64,000 nt of DNA from Saccharomonospora marina XMU15 (GCF_000244955.1 NZ_CM001439.1:2012628-2076627), one strand, 5' to 3'; counted from the first letter of the stretch, positions 21,724 to 30,246 are shown. Numbers and translations: made by a program. Notes: generated by a model not told the origin, from the letters alone.

Positions 21724-22191
21724 GTGAACGAACACTCCCGCTGTTGGTTGACCAAGGACGCCTTCGATCGGCTGAGCGAGGAACTCTCGCTGTTGCGGTC
21801 GAGGACGGCTCGAGGACCTGACTTCGCCGATGCCGACCCCGACGAACTGGTTCACGAGCACCGTAGGCAGCGCCGGATTCGGGAGTTGGAGGAGCTGTTG
21901 CGCCGAGTCGTGGTTGACGAGGCGCCGCCCGACGACGGGATCGCCGAGCCGGGAATGGTGCTCACGGTCCGGTTCGACGACGATCCCGAGACCGAAACGT
22001 TCCTGCTCGGTTTGCCCGACGGCGTCGAGGACGGCGAGCTGGAAGTCTGCTCGCCCGACTCGCCGCTGGGCGCCGCGCTGCTCGACGCGAGGCAGGGGGA
22101 GCAGCGCCGTTACGTCGTGCCGAGCGGCGACGCGGTGCGTGTGACGCTGCTGCGTGCGGTGCCGTTCGGGCAGCATCGGCCTGCGACGTGA
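21724..22191 (+). CDS. GreA/GreB-type protein (divergent)
   Basis: The 155-residue protein resembles transcript-cleavage factors: an N-terminal helical stretch with LTKDAFDRLSEEL and HRRQRRIRELEELLRR, and a C-terminal FKBP-like part with SPDSPLGAALLDARQGE, the GreA family signature. The helical hairpin looks shorter than in true GreA, so it may be a secondary-channel binder that lacks cleavage activity, like other actinobacterial Gre paralogues; that is inference. The GTG at 21724 with GAGGAAG upstream is preferred; a GTG at 21697 would add nine residues. Confidence 0.72.
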   Translation: MNEHSRCWLTKDAFDRLSEELSLLRSRTARGPDFADADPDELVHEHRRQRRIRELEELLRRVVVDEAPPDDGIAEPGMVLTVRFDDDPETETFLLGLPDGVEDGELEVCSPDSPLGAALLDARQGEQRRYVVPSGDAVRVTLLRAVPFGQHRPAT

Positions 22192-22214
22192 GCCAGATCG
22201 CGACCCCTGACGTT

Positions 22215-22232
22215 GTTGACCGACTAGTCAAC
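22215..22232. promoter_or_regulatory. TetR operator before the TetR gene
   Basis: GTTGAC-N6-GTCAAC is a perfect dyad 20 bases before the TetR start. Its position fits an autorepression site for the TetR-DsbA-DinB operon. Confidence 0.6.
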
Positions 22233-22251
22233 TATCCGCTAGCGTTCGGGG

Positions 22252-22854
22252 ATGGGCCGGACCAGCGACTCCCGCGAGCGGATCGTGCGCGCGTCGGCCC
22301 GGCTGTTCCTCTCCCGTAGCTACGGTGCGGTGAGCGTCGACGAGTTGTGCGCGTCGGCCGAAGTTCGCAAGGGCAGCTTCTACCACTTCTTTCCGTCCAA
22401 GGCCGAGCTGGCCAAGGCCGTCATCGACCTGCACACCGACGCGCTCGTCGCCCAACTACGCGCCGGCTCCGGCAGCGGTCCGGCACAGCGGTTGCGGGGC
22501 GTCGCCGACGCCGTCGGCGCGATCCAGTCCCGCTTCGAGGAGAAGTTCGGCAGAATCGTGGGCTGCCCGTTCGGCAACCTCGCTGCTGAACTGTCCACAG
22601 TGGATGACGGGTTGCGGGATCACCTCGCCTCGGCGTTCGCTCGCTGGGAACGCGAGTTCGCCGAGCTGTGCCACCAGGCTCGTGACGCGGGCGCGCTGCG
22701 CGAAGGCGCGGACCCCGACCGGCTCGCGCACTCGCTGCTGGCGCTCGCGCAGGGACAGATCCTGCTCGCCAAGGTCGGTGGCCTCTCCTCCGCCACTGTC
22801 TCGCAGGCGTTGCGCCACCACATCGACCTACACCTGCGGGAGGGCGCGGTATGA
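22252..22854 (+). CDS. TetR-family regulator
   Basis: The 200-residue protein has an N-terminal helix-turn-helix (residues 8-55) with [23 protein letters not shown], the usual TetR recognition region. The C-terminal ligand domain includes a cysteine in [12 protein letters not shown], close to the AcnR/YcdC-like CPFGN pattern. It is the first gene of a three-gene unit and overlaps the DsbA-like gene by 4 bases. A dyad directly upstream suggests that it represses its own operon, perhaps in response to an electrophile, given the thiol-chemistry genes downstream. Confidence 0.9.
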   Translation: MGRTSDSRERIVRASARLFLSRSYGAVSVDELCASAEVRKGSFYHFFPSKAELAKAVIDLHTDALVAQLRAGSGSGPAQRLRGVADAVGAIQSRFEEKFGRIVGCPFGNLAAELSTVDDGLRDHLASAFARWEREFAELCHQARDAGALREGADPDRLAHSLLALAQGQILLAKVGGLSSATVSQALRHHIDLHLREGAV

Positions 22855-23561
22855 CAGCGACACCGACCGAAGTGGATTTCCACTTCGATCCGATGTGCCC
22901 GTTCGCTTACCACACCTCGCGCTGGGTGCGGGAGGTCCGCGCGCACACCGGGTTGAAGGTCAATTGGCGGTTCTTCAGCCTGGAGGAGGTCAACCGCTTC
23001 GAGGGCAAGAAACACCCGTGGCAGCGGCAGTGGTCCTACGGGTGGTCGCAGCTGCGGATCGCGGCGCTGCTGCGTCGGCGTGACCCCGCGCTGCTCGACG
23101 CCTGGTACGCGCGTGTCGGCAGGGAACTGCACCTGGACGGCGGCAAGCCGCACGATCCCGCGACCGCGCGCGACCTGCTCGCCGAGATCGGTGTGGAACC
23201 CGGGCTGCTGGACGAGGCGCTGGCCGACCCCTCCACCCATGACGACATCCTGGCCGATCATCGCAGGGTGATCGACGCGGGTGGTTTCGGGGTGCCGACG
23301 CTGTTCTTCCCCGACGGGCAGTGCCTGTTCGGTCCCGTACTGGTCGACCCGCCCTCGGGGCAGGCCGCGGTGCGGCTGTGGGAACTGGTCACCGGCATGC
23401 TCGAGTTCCCACACGTCTACGAGTTGCAGCGACCCAAGAACGAGCGTGACGAACAGGTCATCGCCTGCGAACTGGAGCCGTACGTGCGTGGCAGGGACTG
23501 GGTGAGCGTTAACCGGGGTCGAATCGTCGAAGTGCCGAAACCTACAGGAGGCCACTCATGA
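22851..23561 (+). CDS. DsbA-like protein, mycothiol-dependent nitroreductase type, single cysteine
   Basis: The 236-residue protein has a thioredoxin fold with a helical insertion. The active-site region [16 protein letters not shown] resembles Rv2466c of Mycobacterium tuberculosis, a mycothiol-dependent reductase that has CPWC. Here the second cysteine is replaced by alanine (CPFA), so only a monothiol mechanism is possible. The cis-proline loop [10 protein letters not shown] is present near residue 145. It is coupled to a TetR gene before it and a mycothiol-type DinB gene after it, which supports a mycothiol role. Confidence 0.82.
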   Translation: MTATPTEVDFHFDPMCPFAYHTSRWVREVRAHTGLKVNWRFFSLEEVNRFEGKKHPWQRQWSYGWSQLRIAALLRRRDPALLDAWYARVGRELHLDGGKPHDPATARDLLAEIGVEPGLLDEALADPSTHDDILADHRRVIDAGGFGVPTLFFPDGQCLFGPVLVDPPSGQAAVRLWELVTGMLEFPHVYELQRPKNERDEQVIACELEPYVRGRDWVSVNRGRIVEVPKPTGGHS

Positions 23562-24382
23562 CCACCGCCGAGCTCGACAGGAACGTCCTGGTCAAGGCAC
23601 TGGACGAGCAATGGGCGTCGCTGGAAGAACTGCTGGCCTCGCTGCCGGAAACCGCGTGGGACACACCGACCAACCTGCCGGGCTGGACCGTGCGCGACGT
23701 CGTGGCCCACGTGATCGGCACCGAGGCGTCACTGCTGGGTGAGCAGGCGCCGGAACCCGATGTCGACGTGAAGCAGTTGCCGCACGTGCGAAACGAGATC
23801 GCGGCGTTCAACGAGCGCTGGGTACGGCACATGCGGGACTGGAGTCCGCAGCGCGTGCTGCAGCACTTCCGCGATGTCGTCGCCCGGCGCCGCGCCGCGC
23901 TGGACTCGCTCACCCAGTCCGACTTCGACGCCCCTTCGTGGACTCCGGTCGGGCAGCGTACCTACGGGCGGTTCATGCGCATCCGCGTGTTCGACACCTG
24001 GCTGCACGAGTTGGACATCCGCGATGCCGTGGGTTGGCCAGGGCACGAGGCCGGGCCGTGCGCCGAGTGCGCCTTCGAGGAGTTCGTGGAGTCGCTGGGC
24101 TACCTCGTCGGCAAGCGTGCCGGTGCCCCTGAAGGAGCGACCGTGACGCTGGAGTTCACCGGGCCGTTGCGACGCACGGTGCACGTCGCCGTCGACGGCA
24201 GGGCGGCGGTGGTGCCGCAGCTGTCCGGGCCCGCCACCGTGACGCTGCGACTGAGTTCGGGACTGTTCGCCAGGCTGGCCGGTGGCAGGGTGCCCGCCGC
24301 CGAGCGGCTGTCCGAAGTGGAGATGGCAGGAGACACCGAACTCGGCGATCGGGTGGTGCGCAACCTGGCTTTCACCATCTGA
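23558..24382 (+). CDS. mycothiol-dependent maleylpyruvate isomerase-family protein
   Basis: The 274-residue protein belongs to the DinB-like metal-binding superfamily, which uses mycothiol or similar thiols. The N-terminal four-helix bundle has [17 protein letters not shown] with H51 as a likely metal ligand. D146 and H150 in [15 protein letters not shown] take the place of the E-x3-H pair. A C-terminal SCP2-like beta domain follows (residues 185-270). The family includes maleylpyruvate isomerase, but no gentisate genes are nearby, so a detoxification transferase is equally possible. The start overlaps the upstream gene (ATGA) after CAGGAGG. Confidence 0.85.
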   Translation: MTTAELDRNVLVKALDEQWASLEELLASLPETAWDTPTNLPGWTVRDVVAHVIGTEASLLGEQAPEPDVDVKQLPHVRNEIAAFNERWVRHMRDWSPQRVLQHFRDVVARRRAALDSLTQSDFDAPSWTPVGQRTYGRFMRIRVFDTWLHELDIRDAVGWPGHEAGPCAECAFEEFVESLGYLVGKRAGAPEGATVTLEFTGPLRRTVHVAVDGRAAVVPQLSGPATVTLRLSSGLFARLAGGRVPAAERLSEVEMAGDTELGDRVVRNLAFTI

Positions 24383-24394
24383 GCGGGGCGCGGC

Positions 24395-25243
24395 TCAGCT
24401 GGTTTCGTCGCCTCGTGCGCGACTCTCGTAGGCACGGCGGTGTTCGGTGTCCACTTTGGTCGTGAAGGCGTCGTGCATTCCGAACGCCCGCAGAAGGAAG
24501 TCCGCGACCGGGATCGTCATGAATCGCTGGCTCATCGACATCGCACCAGAGGCGGGCGTGACCCGCACCTGCGGCCTCGGCCTGACGATCAGGCTCAGCA
24601 CGGCTTCGGCGACGGCCTCCGGGGTGGCGTTGCGCATGCCCCGAGCTCCCTGGGTTCCCGCGGCGAGTTCGGTGTCGGTGAACGTGGGCAACACCGCAGA
24701 GAACCGGACACCGGTGCCGCGGTGCTCGCGCCTGGCCGCCTCGGTGAAGCCGATCACGGCCGCCTTGCTGCCGCAGTAGGTGGCCAGTCCCGGTAGGAAG
24801 GTCTCACCGGCCAGCGACGCGAGGTTGATGATGTGCCCGCTCCGGCGCGGGAGCATCCGCCGCACGGCGAGCTTGCTGCCGAGGATCACGCCGTAGACGT
24901 TGATGTCCAGGATTCGCTTGCTGACGGTGTCCGGCTCCTGCGCCACCGGGCCGACGGGCATGATCCCGGCGTTGTTGACCAGCACGTCGATCGGGCCCAG
25001 TTCGCGCTCGACCTGGTCGAGGAACTCGGTGAACGAGCGGGAGTCGGTGACGTCGAGTTCGCCGTGCATCGCCAGGCCCAGTTCCTCGCCCGCCGCCTTG
25101 ACACGGGGAGCGTCGATGTCACCGATCGCGACGGCCGCGCCGAGCCGGTGAAGCCGCGTGGCGGTGGCCAGACCGATCCCGCGGGCACCTCCGGTGATCG
25201 CGACGACCTTGCCACGCAACTCCTGACGAGTCCTGCTGTTCAT
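24395..25243 (-). CDS. short-chain dehydrogenase/reductase
   Basis: This is a classical NAD(P)-dependent SDR of 282 residues. It shows the cofactor motif TGGARGIG (near residue 17), NNAG (near 90) and the catalytic Ser and Y-C-G-S-K tetrad segment (near 150-155). The C-terminal 60 residues extend beyond the core and are partly hydrophobic, as in SDRs annotated as acting on lipids. Aspartate-containing IGDID after the second strand suggests NAD preference. The ATG at 25243 has GAAGGAGG upstream. Tandem dyads in front of it suggest control by the neighbouring TetR. The substrate is unknown. Confidence 0.88.
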   Translation of the reverse strand: MNSRTRQELRGKVVAITGGARGIGLATATRLHRLGAAVAIGDIDAPRVKAAGEELGLAMHGELDVTDSRSFTEFLDQVERELGPIDVLVNNAGIMPVGPVAQEPDTVSKRILDINVYGVILGSKLAVRRMLPRRSGHIINLASLAGETFLPGLATYCGSKAAVIGFTEAARREHRGTGVRFSAVLPTFTDTELAAGTQGARGMRNATPEAVAEAVLSLIVRPRPQVRVTPASGAMSMSQRFMTIPVADFLLRAFGMHDAFTTKVDTEHRRAYESRARGDETS

Positions 25244-25295
25244 CCCTTCCTCCTTCTGCGGAGCAGGTCGATCCCCCAGGGGCGCCCGCGTGAAC

Positions 25296-25319
25296 AACTG
25301 ACAGGGAAGTCTGTCAGTT
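25296..25319. promoter_or_regulatory. operator 1 upstream of the SDR gene
   Basis: AACTGACAG-GGAAGT-CTGTCAGTT is a perfect 9-bp dyad 53 bases before the SDR start. Its core GACAG-GG-N4-CTGTC recurs at 25338. Confidence 0.65.
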
Positions 25320-25337
25320 CCGCCAAGTCTGGGTTTC

Positions 25338-25353
25338 GACAGGGTGCTCTGTC
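25338..25353. promoter_or_regulatory. operator 2, second copy of the GACAG dyad
   Basis: GACAG-GGTGCT-CTGTC repeats the core of the dyad at 25296, 38 bases away centre to centre. It overlaps the last codon positions of the TetR gene. Confidence 0.55.
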
Positions 25354-26017
25354 AAGATTGCCCGCGCCGCGTGCGTGACTTCCGGCGCTGCCGGGTCAGC
25401 TCTCCCGCGTCGAGTTCGCCGATGAGCACGCCCAGCGCCGTCTTCCACCGGCGAAGCAGGATCTCCCTGGCGCCGGGGTCGTTGCTCAGGATCGTCGACA
25501 TGCTCAGTCCGGTCAGCATGTCGATCGTGAACTGAACCAGCGTCGGCAGTCGCGGGTCGACCGGATCGGTGCCCGCGACGCGCAGCATGCTGTCGTGGAT
25601 GCGGGCGAACAATTCGCGCTCCACCGGCGCGAGCGCCGCGCGCAGGTCGGGTTCGGTCCTTGCCGCGACCCACAGTTCCAGCGCCGCGAAGAACATCGGG
25701 CTGTTCAGGTCGTGCCAGGCGAGGTCCACCAGCGCGGTCAACCGTTCCTCGTCGCCGGGAATCAGGGCCAGTTCCCGCTCCACGCGCGCCACCCGCTGAT
25801 CGGCGATGTGCCTGATCGCGGCCGCCATGATGTCGGCGCGGGCGGGGAAGTGATGCAGTAGCGTTCCGCGTGCGACGCCTGCCCGTTCCTGCACCTCGGC
25901 GACGGTGGTGGCGGCATAGCCGCGTTCCAGCAGCGACTCCACCGCGGCGTCCAGAATGCGTTTGCGGGTCGCGGTGCGGCGTTCCTCCTGGGTGCGGTGC
26001 ACCTTCGGCTGAGCCAC
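25352..26017 (-). CDS. TetR-family regulator
   Basis: The 221-residue protein has a TetR helix-turn-helix (residues 15-62) with TTVAEVQERAGVARGTLLHHF and a helical ligand domain. It begins at a GTG (26017). It lies upstream of an SDR on the same strand and is divergent from an acyl-CoA ligase. Candidate dyads occur on both sides: the tandem GACAG sites before the SDR and a different one at 26101 before the ligase. It probably controls one or both, but which site it binds cannot be told from sequence. Confidence 0.9.
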   Translation of the reverse strand: MAQPKVHRTQEERRTATRKRILDAAVESLLERGYAATTVAEVQERAGVARGTLLHHFPARADIMAAAIRHIADQRVARVERELALIPGDEERLTALVDLAWHDLNSPMFFAALELWVAARTEPDLRAALAPVERELFARIHDSMLRVAGTDPVDPRLPTLVQFTIDMLTGLSMSTILSNDPGAREILLRRWKTALGVLIGELDAGELTRQRRKSRTRRGQS

Positions 26018-26100
26018 CCATTTACCGTACGATCCGACTGTTTATCGGTCAAGTAGAGCTTGCGTTGGACGACGCAACTGAGGCAGGCTTACCGGCTGAA

Positions 26101-26120
26101 AACAGTCCGGTCAGACTGTT
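26101..26120. promoter_or_regulatory. dyad upstream of the acyl-CoA ligase
   Basis: AACAGTC-CGGTCA-GACTGTT is a perfect 7-bp inverted repeat 62 bases before the ligase start. A half-site (GACTGTT) recurs at 26036-26042 next to the TetR start. It is a likely repressor site in the divergent promoter region. Confidence 0.6.
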
Positions 26121-26181
26121 ATGGCGGTCGAAGGGCGAACGGACGGACTCGCGCCGCGCCACCTGGAAGGGGATCAGCTAC

Positions 26182-27816
26182 ATGATCGATCAGCTCAAGC
26201 ACCTGAGCGGGCGCGCGGCCGACGAGTTCGCCTACGTGCGGCTGTGCGCGCGCAGCGGAGCGCTGCGAGCCCGGTCGCCGCGCAGCGTCGCGGGCATGGT
26301 CCAGGCCTTCGCGCGGTACGGCACGATCGGCGCGCTGCCTGCGCTGGCGGCACTACGGGACCCGGACTTCCCCGCGCTCGTGGACGAGCGGGGCACCCTC
26401 ACCTTTGCCGAACTCGACGCGCGGATCAACGCGCTCGCCAACGCGTGGCGCGAACGGGGCCTGCGCCCGGGGGAGGGGGTGGCGATCCTCGCGCGCAACC
26501 ACAGGGGGTTCCTGGAGGCGGTGTTCGCCGCCGCCAGGTGCGGGGCGCGAATCCTGCTGCTCAACACCGACTTCGCCGGTCCGCAGATCCGCGAGGTCGC
26601 CGAGCGCGAGGGCACCGATCTGCTCGTCCACGACGAGGAGTACAGCGCGGTGCTGTCCGGTGTGGACCCGCCGCGCGGCCGGTTCCTGGCATGGGCCGAC
26701 ACGCCGGCGCCGGACACTCTCGACGCGCTGATCGCCGGGGGTGCCACCACGCCGCCACCCGCGCCGGAGCAGGGCCCGAAGCTGGTGTTGCTGACCAGCG
26801 GCGCGACGGGGACACCGAAGGGCGCACCGCGCCCCGACCCGCATTCCCTCGCCCCCGTGGGCGCGCTGTTGTCGAAGGTGCCGTTTCGCGCGAGGGAAGT
26901 CACCGAGTGCTGTGCCCCGCTGTTCCACACCCTCGGATTCGCGCACTCGATCCTCAACATCACGCTGGGCACGACGCTGGTGCTGCGCCGCCGCTTCGAC
27001 GCGCTGGCCACACTGCGCAGCGTGCGTGAGCACGGCTCCACCGCGATGGTCGTGGTGCCGGTGATGCTGCAACGGATGGTGGAACGTATCGAGGCCGATC
27101 CCGACCTTGCCCGCCCGCCGTCGCTGCGGATCGCCTTCGTCGCCGGGTCGCAACTGGGTGCGTCGCTGTGCGAGCGCGCCATGGCGGCCTTCGGGCCCGT
27201 GGTATACAACCTCTACGGCTCCACGGAGGTCGCCTACGCCACCGTGGCGACGCCCGAGGACCTGCGCCTGGAACCGGGCTGTGTCGGCAGGCAGGTGCGC
27301 GGTGCCACGGTGAAGATCCTCGACGAGCACGGCAACGAGGTACCCAACGGCCGTACCGGTCGCATCTTCGTGGGCAACGCCATCCAGTTCGAGGGCTACA
27401 CCGGGGGCGGCACCAAGGAGGTCATCGGCGGCCTGATGTCGTCGGGCGACGTCGGCCACATCGACGCGCACGGCCTGCTGCACATCGACGGCCGTGACGA
27501 CGACATGATCGTCTCCGGTGGCGAGAACGTCTTCCCGGGCGAGGTCGAGGAGCTGCTCGCCCGGCACGACGACATCACGGAGGCGGCAGCACTGGGCGTG
27601 CCCGACGACGACTACGGCGCCCGGTTGCGTGCGTTCGTCGTCCTCCGTGAGGGCGCGACGCTGACCGAGGCCGACGTGAAGGATTACGTGCGGGCCAACC
27701 TCGCCCGCTACAAGGTTCCCCGCGAGGTGCTCTTCCTCGACGAGATGCCGCGCAACCCCACCGGGAAGATCCTCAAGCGCGAACTCGCCCGCTACCAGAC
27801 AGGCAAACCTGCGTAG
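26182..27816 (+). CDS. AMP-forming acyl-CoA synthetase
   Basis: This is an ANL-superfamily ligase of 544 residues that activates a carboxylic acid through an acyl-adenylate to a CoA ester. The P-loop LTSGATGTPKG (near residue 213) has alanine at the usual second threonine. YGSTEV (near 350), SGDVGHID (near 423) and DGRDDDMIVSGGENVFPGEVEELL (near 438-460, hinge) follow, and PTGKILKREL near the end holds the catalytic lysine. The ATG at 26182 follows GGAAGGGG. The frame is open upstream to 25870, but that overlaps the TetR gene. It resembles fatty-acyl or steroid side-chain ligases; the substrate is not resolved. Confidence 0.92.
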   Translation: MIDQLKHLSGRAADEFAYVRLCARSGALRARSPRSVAGMVQAFARYGTIGALPALAALRDPDFPALVDERGTLTFAELDARINALANAWRERGLRPGEGVAILARNHRGFLEAVFAAARCGARILLLNTDFAGPQIREVAEREGTDLLVHDEEYSAVLSGVDPPRGRFLAWADTPAPDTLDALIAGGATTPPPAPEQGPKLVLLTSGATGTPKGAPRPDPHSLAPVGALLSKVPFRAREVTECCAPLFHTLGFAHSILNITLGTTLVLRRRFDALATLRSVREHGSTAMVVVPVMLQRMVERIEADPDLARPPSLRIAFVAGSQLGASLCERAMAAFGPVVYNLYGSTEVAYATVATPEDLRLEPGCVGRQVRGATVKILDEHGNEVPNGRTGRIFVGNAIQFEGYTGGGTKEVIGGLMSSGDVGHIDAHGLLHIDGRDDDMIVSGGENVFPGEVEELLARHDDITEAAALGVPDDDYGARLRAFVVLREGATLTEADVKDYVRANLARYKVPREVLFLDEMPRNPTGKILKRELARYQTGKPA

Positions 27817-27823
27817 CTCTGAC

Positions 27824-28194
27824 GGTAGGCCAATAAACCGACGGCGGCCCGGACCAAGCCGATTCGGGTGACGGGTGAGTGCGGCGATCGGTGGTGACGC
27901 CGTGGCCGGACCAGCTCTTCGGTGATCCTCTGCGCGGACCATTTGTGGTCCCGTCACCAGGTCTCGACCTGTGCTACCTCCCAGGTTGGGGTTGCTGTTG
28001 GGCTGTGTTACGGAGCGAGCCTCAGTCCGGCGGACCGGCTTCGCCGAGCCTGCGCCAGCGGGTTGACCCTCTCGGTGGCGCAGGCTTGGCAGATACCCGT
28101 TTCAGCGGCGAGGTGGGCGATCGGTCGGGTCCGGCCACCGTTCGATGAGGCGTTGTCGGCCTTCGATATTCAACGGGGCGTTGGCGTGGGTCAT
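27824..28194 (-). pseudogene. degenerate IS481-family transposase fragment
   Basis: Read on the minus strand from the ATG at 28194, this stretch gives MTHANAPLNIEGRQRLIERW. That is the usual start of IS481-type transposases, whose members begin much like MTHANAPLTPEGRRRL. The match continues through frame changes: a region that should be the helix-turn-helix, then DHKWSAQRITEELV in another frame, then LTRHPNRLGPGRRRFIG. The integrase catalytic core is missing, since the acyl-CoA ligase gene follows. It is a decayed N-terminal remnant, and its ATG overlaps the stop of the Cmx exporter gene. No terminal repeats could be identified. Confidence 0.75.
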
Positions 28195-29375
28195 CGGGTC
28201 GCCTGCTGCCTGGCGACGCGGGGCGTGATGACCCGTAGGAGTGGCAGGGCGATGCTCAACGCGATCGCGACGAGGATGCTGCTGGCCCAGACAGGGCCGA
28301 GCTCTCCGAGGCCGGTTTCGAGGGTGGCTGCCGCGACAACCGGGCCGCCGGCCGCACCAAGGTTGAGGGCCGCGGTCGCATAGGAGCCGCCCATGGTGGG
28401 AGCGCCTGATGCCTCGTAGATCACCCGGGCGATCAAGGTGCTGCCCAAGGCGAAGGAGAACGCGCCCTGAACAGGTACCAGCACGAGCAATGCGACCGGG
28501 TGGGCGGCCAGGGCGGCGAGTGAGATCCAGCCGAGCAACACGAGTGGGCCGCAGGCCGCGATGAGCTGGCCCGGACGCTGATCGGACAGGCGCCCCGCGA
28601 TCCTGACTCCCAGGAAGGATCCGATCCCGAAGAGCACCAGCACAACCGAAACCCAGAGCTCGGCGAGGCCAGCAGTGTCGGTGACGATCGGGGCCAGGAA
28701 GGTGAAAGTTCCGAAGGTGGCGGCGTTGACAAGTGCCGCCAACACCATGACCAAGATCAGCCGCGGCTGGGCGAGTTGGGCAAGCTCGGTACCCAGGGCC
28801 GGGTTGGTCGTGTCCTGCTCGCACGTGTTGGGGCAGGTGGGAATCCCTTGCACGACACCGAGGGCCGCGGGAAGGCACAGGAGGGCTATCGCCCAGAACG
28901 TGGCGCGCCAGTCCAGCACGGTGCCCAGGACCGCCCCGCCGGGAACCCCGGCGATGATGGCCACCGTCGTTCCTGACAGCAGCACCGCCAGAGCACGCCC
29001 CTTCTGACCGGGTGCCACGAGAGCAGATGCGGTCGCCAGGGCGACAGCCAGAAAACCCGCATTCGCCAACGCGGCGATCACACGGGTACCGAGCAGAACC
29101 GGAAAGCTCGATGTCAGCGCACCCACAACATGGACTGCCGCGAATACCAGCACGAACCCGAGCAGGCTTTTCCGGGCCGGCCAGCGGCGAGCGAGCCCTG
29201 CCATCAGCGGGGCGCCGGCGATCATCCCGCCCGCGAACGCCGAGGTCAGAAGTCCGGCCGTGCCGACCGTAACCTCCAAGCTCGAGGCGATGTCCGGCAG
29301 CAGCCCGGCGAGCATGAACTCCGAGGTACCCATGGCGAAGACCGCCACAGCAAGCAGAGAAAGCGCAAGAGGCAT
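28191..29375 (-). CDS. cmx: Cmx/CmlR-family chloramphenicol exporter (MFS)
   Basis: This is a 12-helix MFS exporter of 394 residues in the actinobacterial chloramphenicol-efflux group. Its first helix, MPLALSLLAVAVFAMGTSEF, and the following GLLPDIASSLEVTVGTAGLL closely match the known start of Cmx/CmrA proteins. LARRWPARKSLLGF (loop 2-3 motif A) and VLLSGTTVAIIAGVPGG (motif C) are also present. The loop after helix 6 has two cysteines (CPNTC). The ATG at 29375 has CGGAG eight bases upstream; a TTG further up is unlikely. Upstream lie a candidate leader ORF and competing hairpins, suggesting induction by the drug; downstream lies an IS481 remnant, suggesting past mobility. Confidence 0.88.
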   Translation of the reverse strand: MPLALSLLAVAVFAMGTSEFMLAGLLPDIASSLEVTVGTAGLLTSAFAGGMIAGAPLMAGLARRWPARKSLLGFVLVFAAVHVVGALTSSFPVLLGTRVIAALANAGFLAVALATASALVAPGQKGRALAVLLSGTTVAIIAGVPGGAVLGTVLDWRATFWAIALLCLPAALGVVQGIPTCPNTCEQDTTNPALGTELAQLAQPRLILVMVLAALVNAATFGTFTFLAPIVTDTAGLAELWVSVVLVLFGIGSFLGVRIAGRLSDQRPGQLIAACGPLVLLGWISLAALAAHPVALLVLVPVQGAFSFALGSTLIARVIYEASGAPTMGGSYATAALNLGAAGGPVVAAATLETGLGELGPVWASSILVAIALSIALPLLRVITPRVARQQATR

Positions 29376-29604
29376 AAAACTACTCCGAAGTGAAGAGAAC
29401 AACGAGAAGACGACGTCTCGTCACCGCGGTCAGCGCCCCAACAGCGCGCGCAGTAGCCCCGACCGACGAAAGAGGTCAGGACGCGAACGAAGAACCTATC
29501 GGTTCAAGGGGCTGACGGCGTGACCGAAAGCCCCCACCTTGAAACTTTCCGGGCTCGACATGTCCTGCACGCTACTCAACTCCCCCAGTCGTAACGCAAC
29601 TGGG
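29376..29604 (-). promoter_or_regulatory. candidate attenuator leader of the cmx gene
   Basis: On the minus strand this leader holds a short ORF (29496-29561). Within it GGGGCT (codons 10-11) can pair with AGCCCC (codons 17-18). A second GGGGCT lies downstream of the ORF stop, so the same AGCCCC could pair with either copy. GAACC-GATA-GGTTC forms a small hairpin at the ORF stop. A dyad, CCCAGT-N9-ACTGGG (29584-29604), lies at the upstream end, where an operator or promoter could be. Mutually exclusive hairpins behind a leader ORF are typical of ribosome-mediated attenuation. Confidence 0.4.
29496..29561 (-). CDS. possible 21-aa leader peptide of cmx
   Basis: The ORF reads MSSPESFKVGAFGHAVSPLN plus one arginine and ends TAG. 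GCAGGAC lies just before the ATG. It sits 120 bases before the cmx start and overlaps candidate attenuator arms. If translated, drug-stalled ribosomes on it could expose the cmx ribosome site. There is no evidence beyond position, ribosome site and pairing. Confidence 0.35.
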   Translation of the reverse strand: MSSPESFKVGAFGHAVSPLNR

Positions 29605-29865
29605 TTCACCGTGGTCAGCGGTCGCGCCCCCGACAACTAGGGTTTTTGTGACGCGCCGCCGCCTCGGCCCTCGGCCGCAGTCGGACTTGGCTTGTGCGGC
29701 GGTCCCAACGTGTCCGGCGTGGAACTGTGCAACGGCTCTGGCTGCCCGAAGGCATCGTCAGCCTCCCGGTCGTTCATCTGGACTGAACGGAAAGCAGGGT
29801 CCACGATCGAAGACACACACAATCCGTGAGAATCTGACGGTTCCTATCCCACACAAGGGCTGGTG
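29605..29865. other. intergenic region, no gene seen
   Basis: These bases between the cmx leader and the DUF6188-like gene hold short frames only, with no recognisable protein. The right part, around 29800-29850, is less GC-rich and probably carries the promoter of the DUF6188-like gene. Confidence 0.4.
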
Positions 29866-30246
29866 ATGACAAAGCTCGACCTCTCAGGTCGGTCGGTGAC
29901 AACCTGCGATTTCGACCACCTGGCAGTCATTCGCTTCTCCGGTGGCTACGAGATCGGCATCGAGAACGATTTCCAGGTTTCGAATCCGGCAGGACAGGTC
30001 GAACTCTCGCCGGGTGTGGATCCCGACCGGGGTCGCGCGGTTCTGGCCACGCTGCAAGGTCGAACCGTGGAGTTGGCGGGCACAGACGAATCCGGCGGGC
30101 TGCTGGTGTCTTTCGGTGACGGCACGAGCGTCCACGTCAGTTCGGACGAGGAATACGAATCGTGGACGCTGGCAGGGCCAGGCGGAATGAAGGTGGTCTG
30201 CATGCCAGGTGGAGAGTTGGCGGTATGCAGCGGTGACGAGAGCTGA
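29866..30246 (+). CDS. DUF6188-like protein
   Basis: The 126-residue protein has the pattern LSGRSVTTCDFDHLAVIRFSGGYEIGIENDFQV, followed by alternating beta strands and a C-terminal GGMKVVCMPGGELAVCS. This resembles the small beta-rich actinobacterial family DUF6188 as I remember it. No membrane segment or signal is present. Start is ATG 29866 (GTG 29863 is also possible) with AAGGG upstream. The function of the family is not known to me. It stands alone, convergent with the XRE regulator gene. Confidence 0.72.
   Translation: MTKLDLSGRSVTTCDFDHLAVIRFSGGYEIGIENDFQVSNPAGQVELSPGVDPDRGRAVLATLQGRTVELAGTDESGGLLVSFGDGTSVHVSSDEEYESWTLAGPGGMKVVCMPGGELAVCSGDES

Noticed and set aside
27922-28383. 153-residue plus-strand frame between the acyl-CoA ligase and cmx
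   Set aside because: It overlaps the 3' end of cmx and the antisense of the IS481 remnant, and has no family features.
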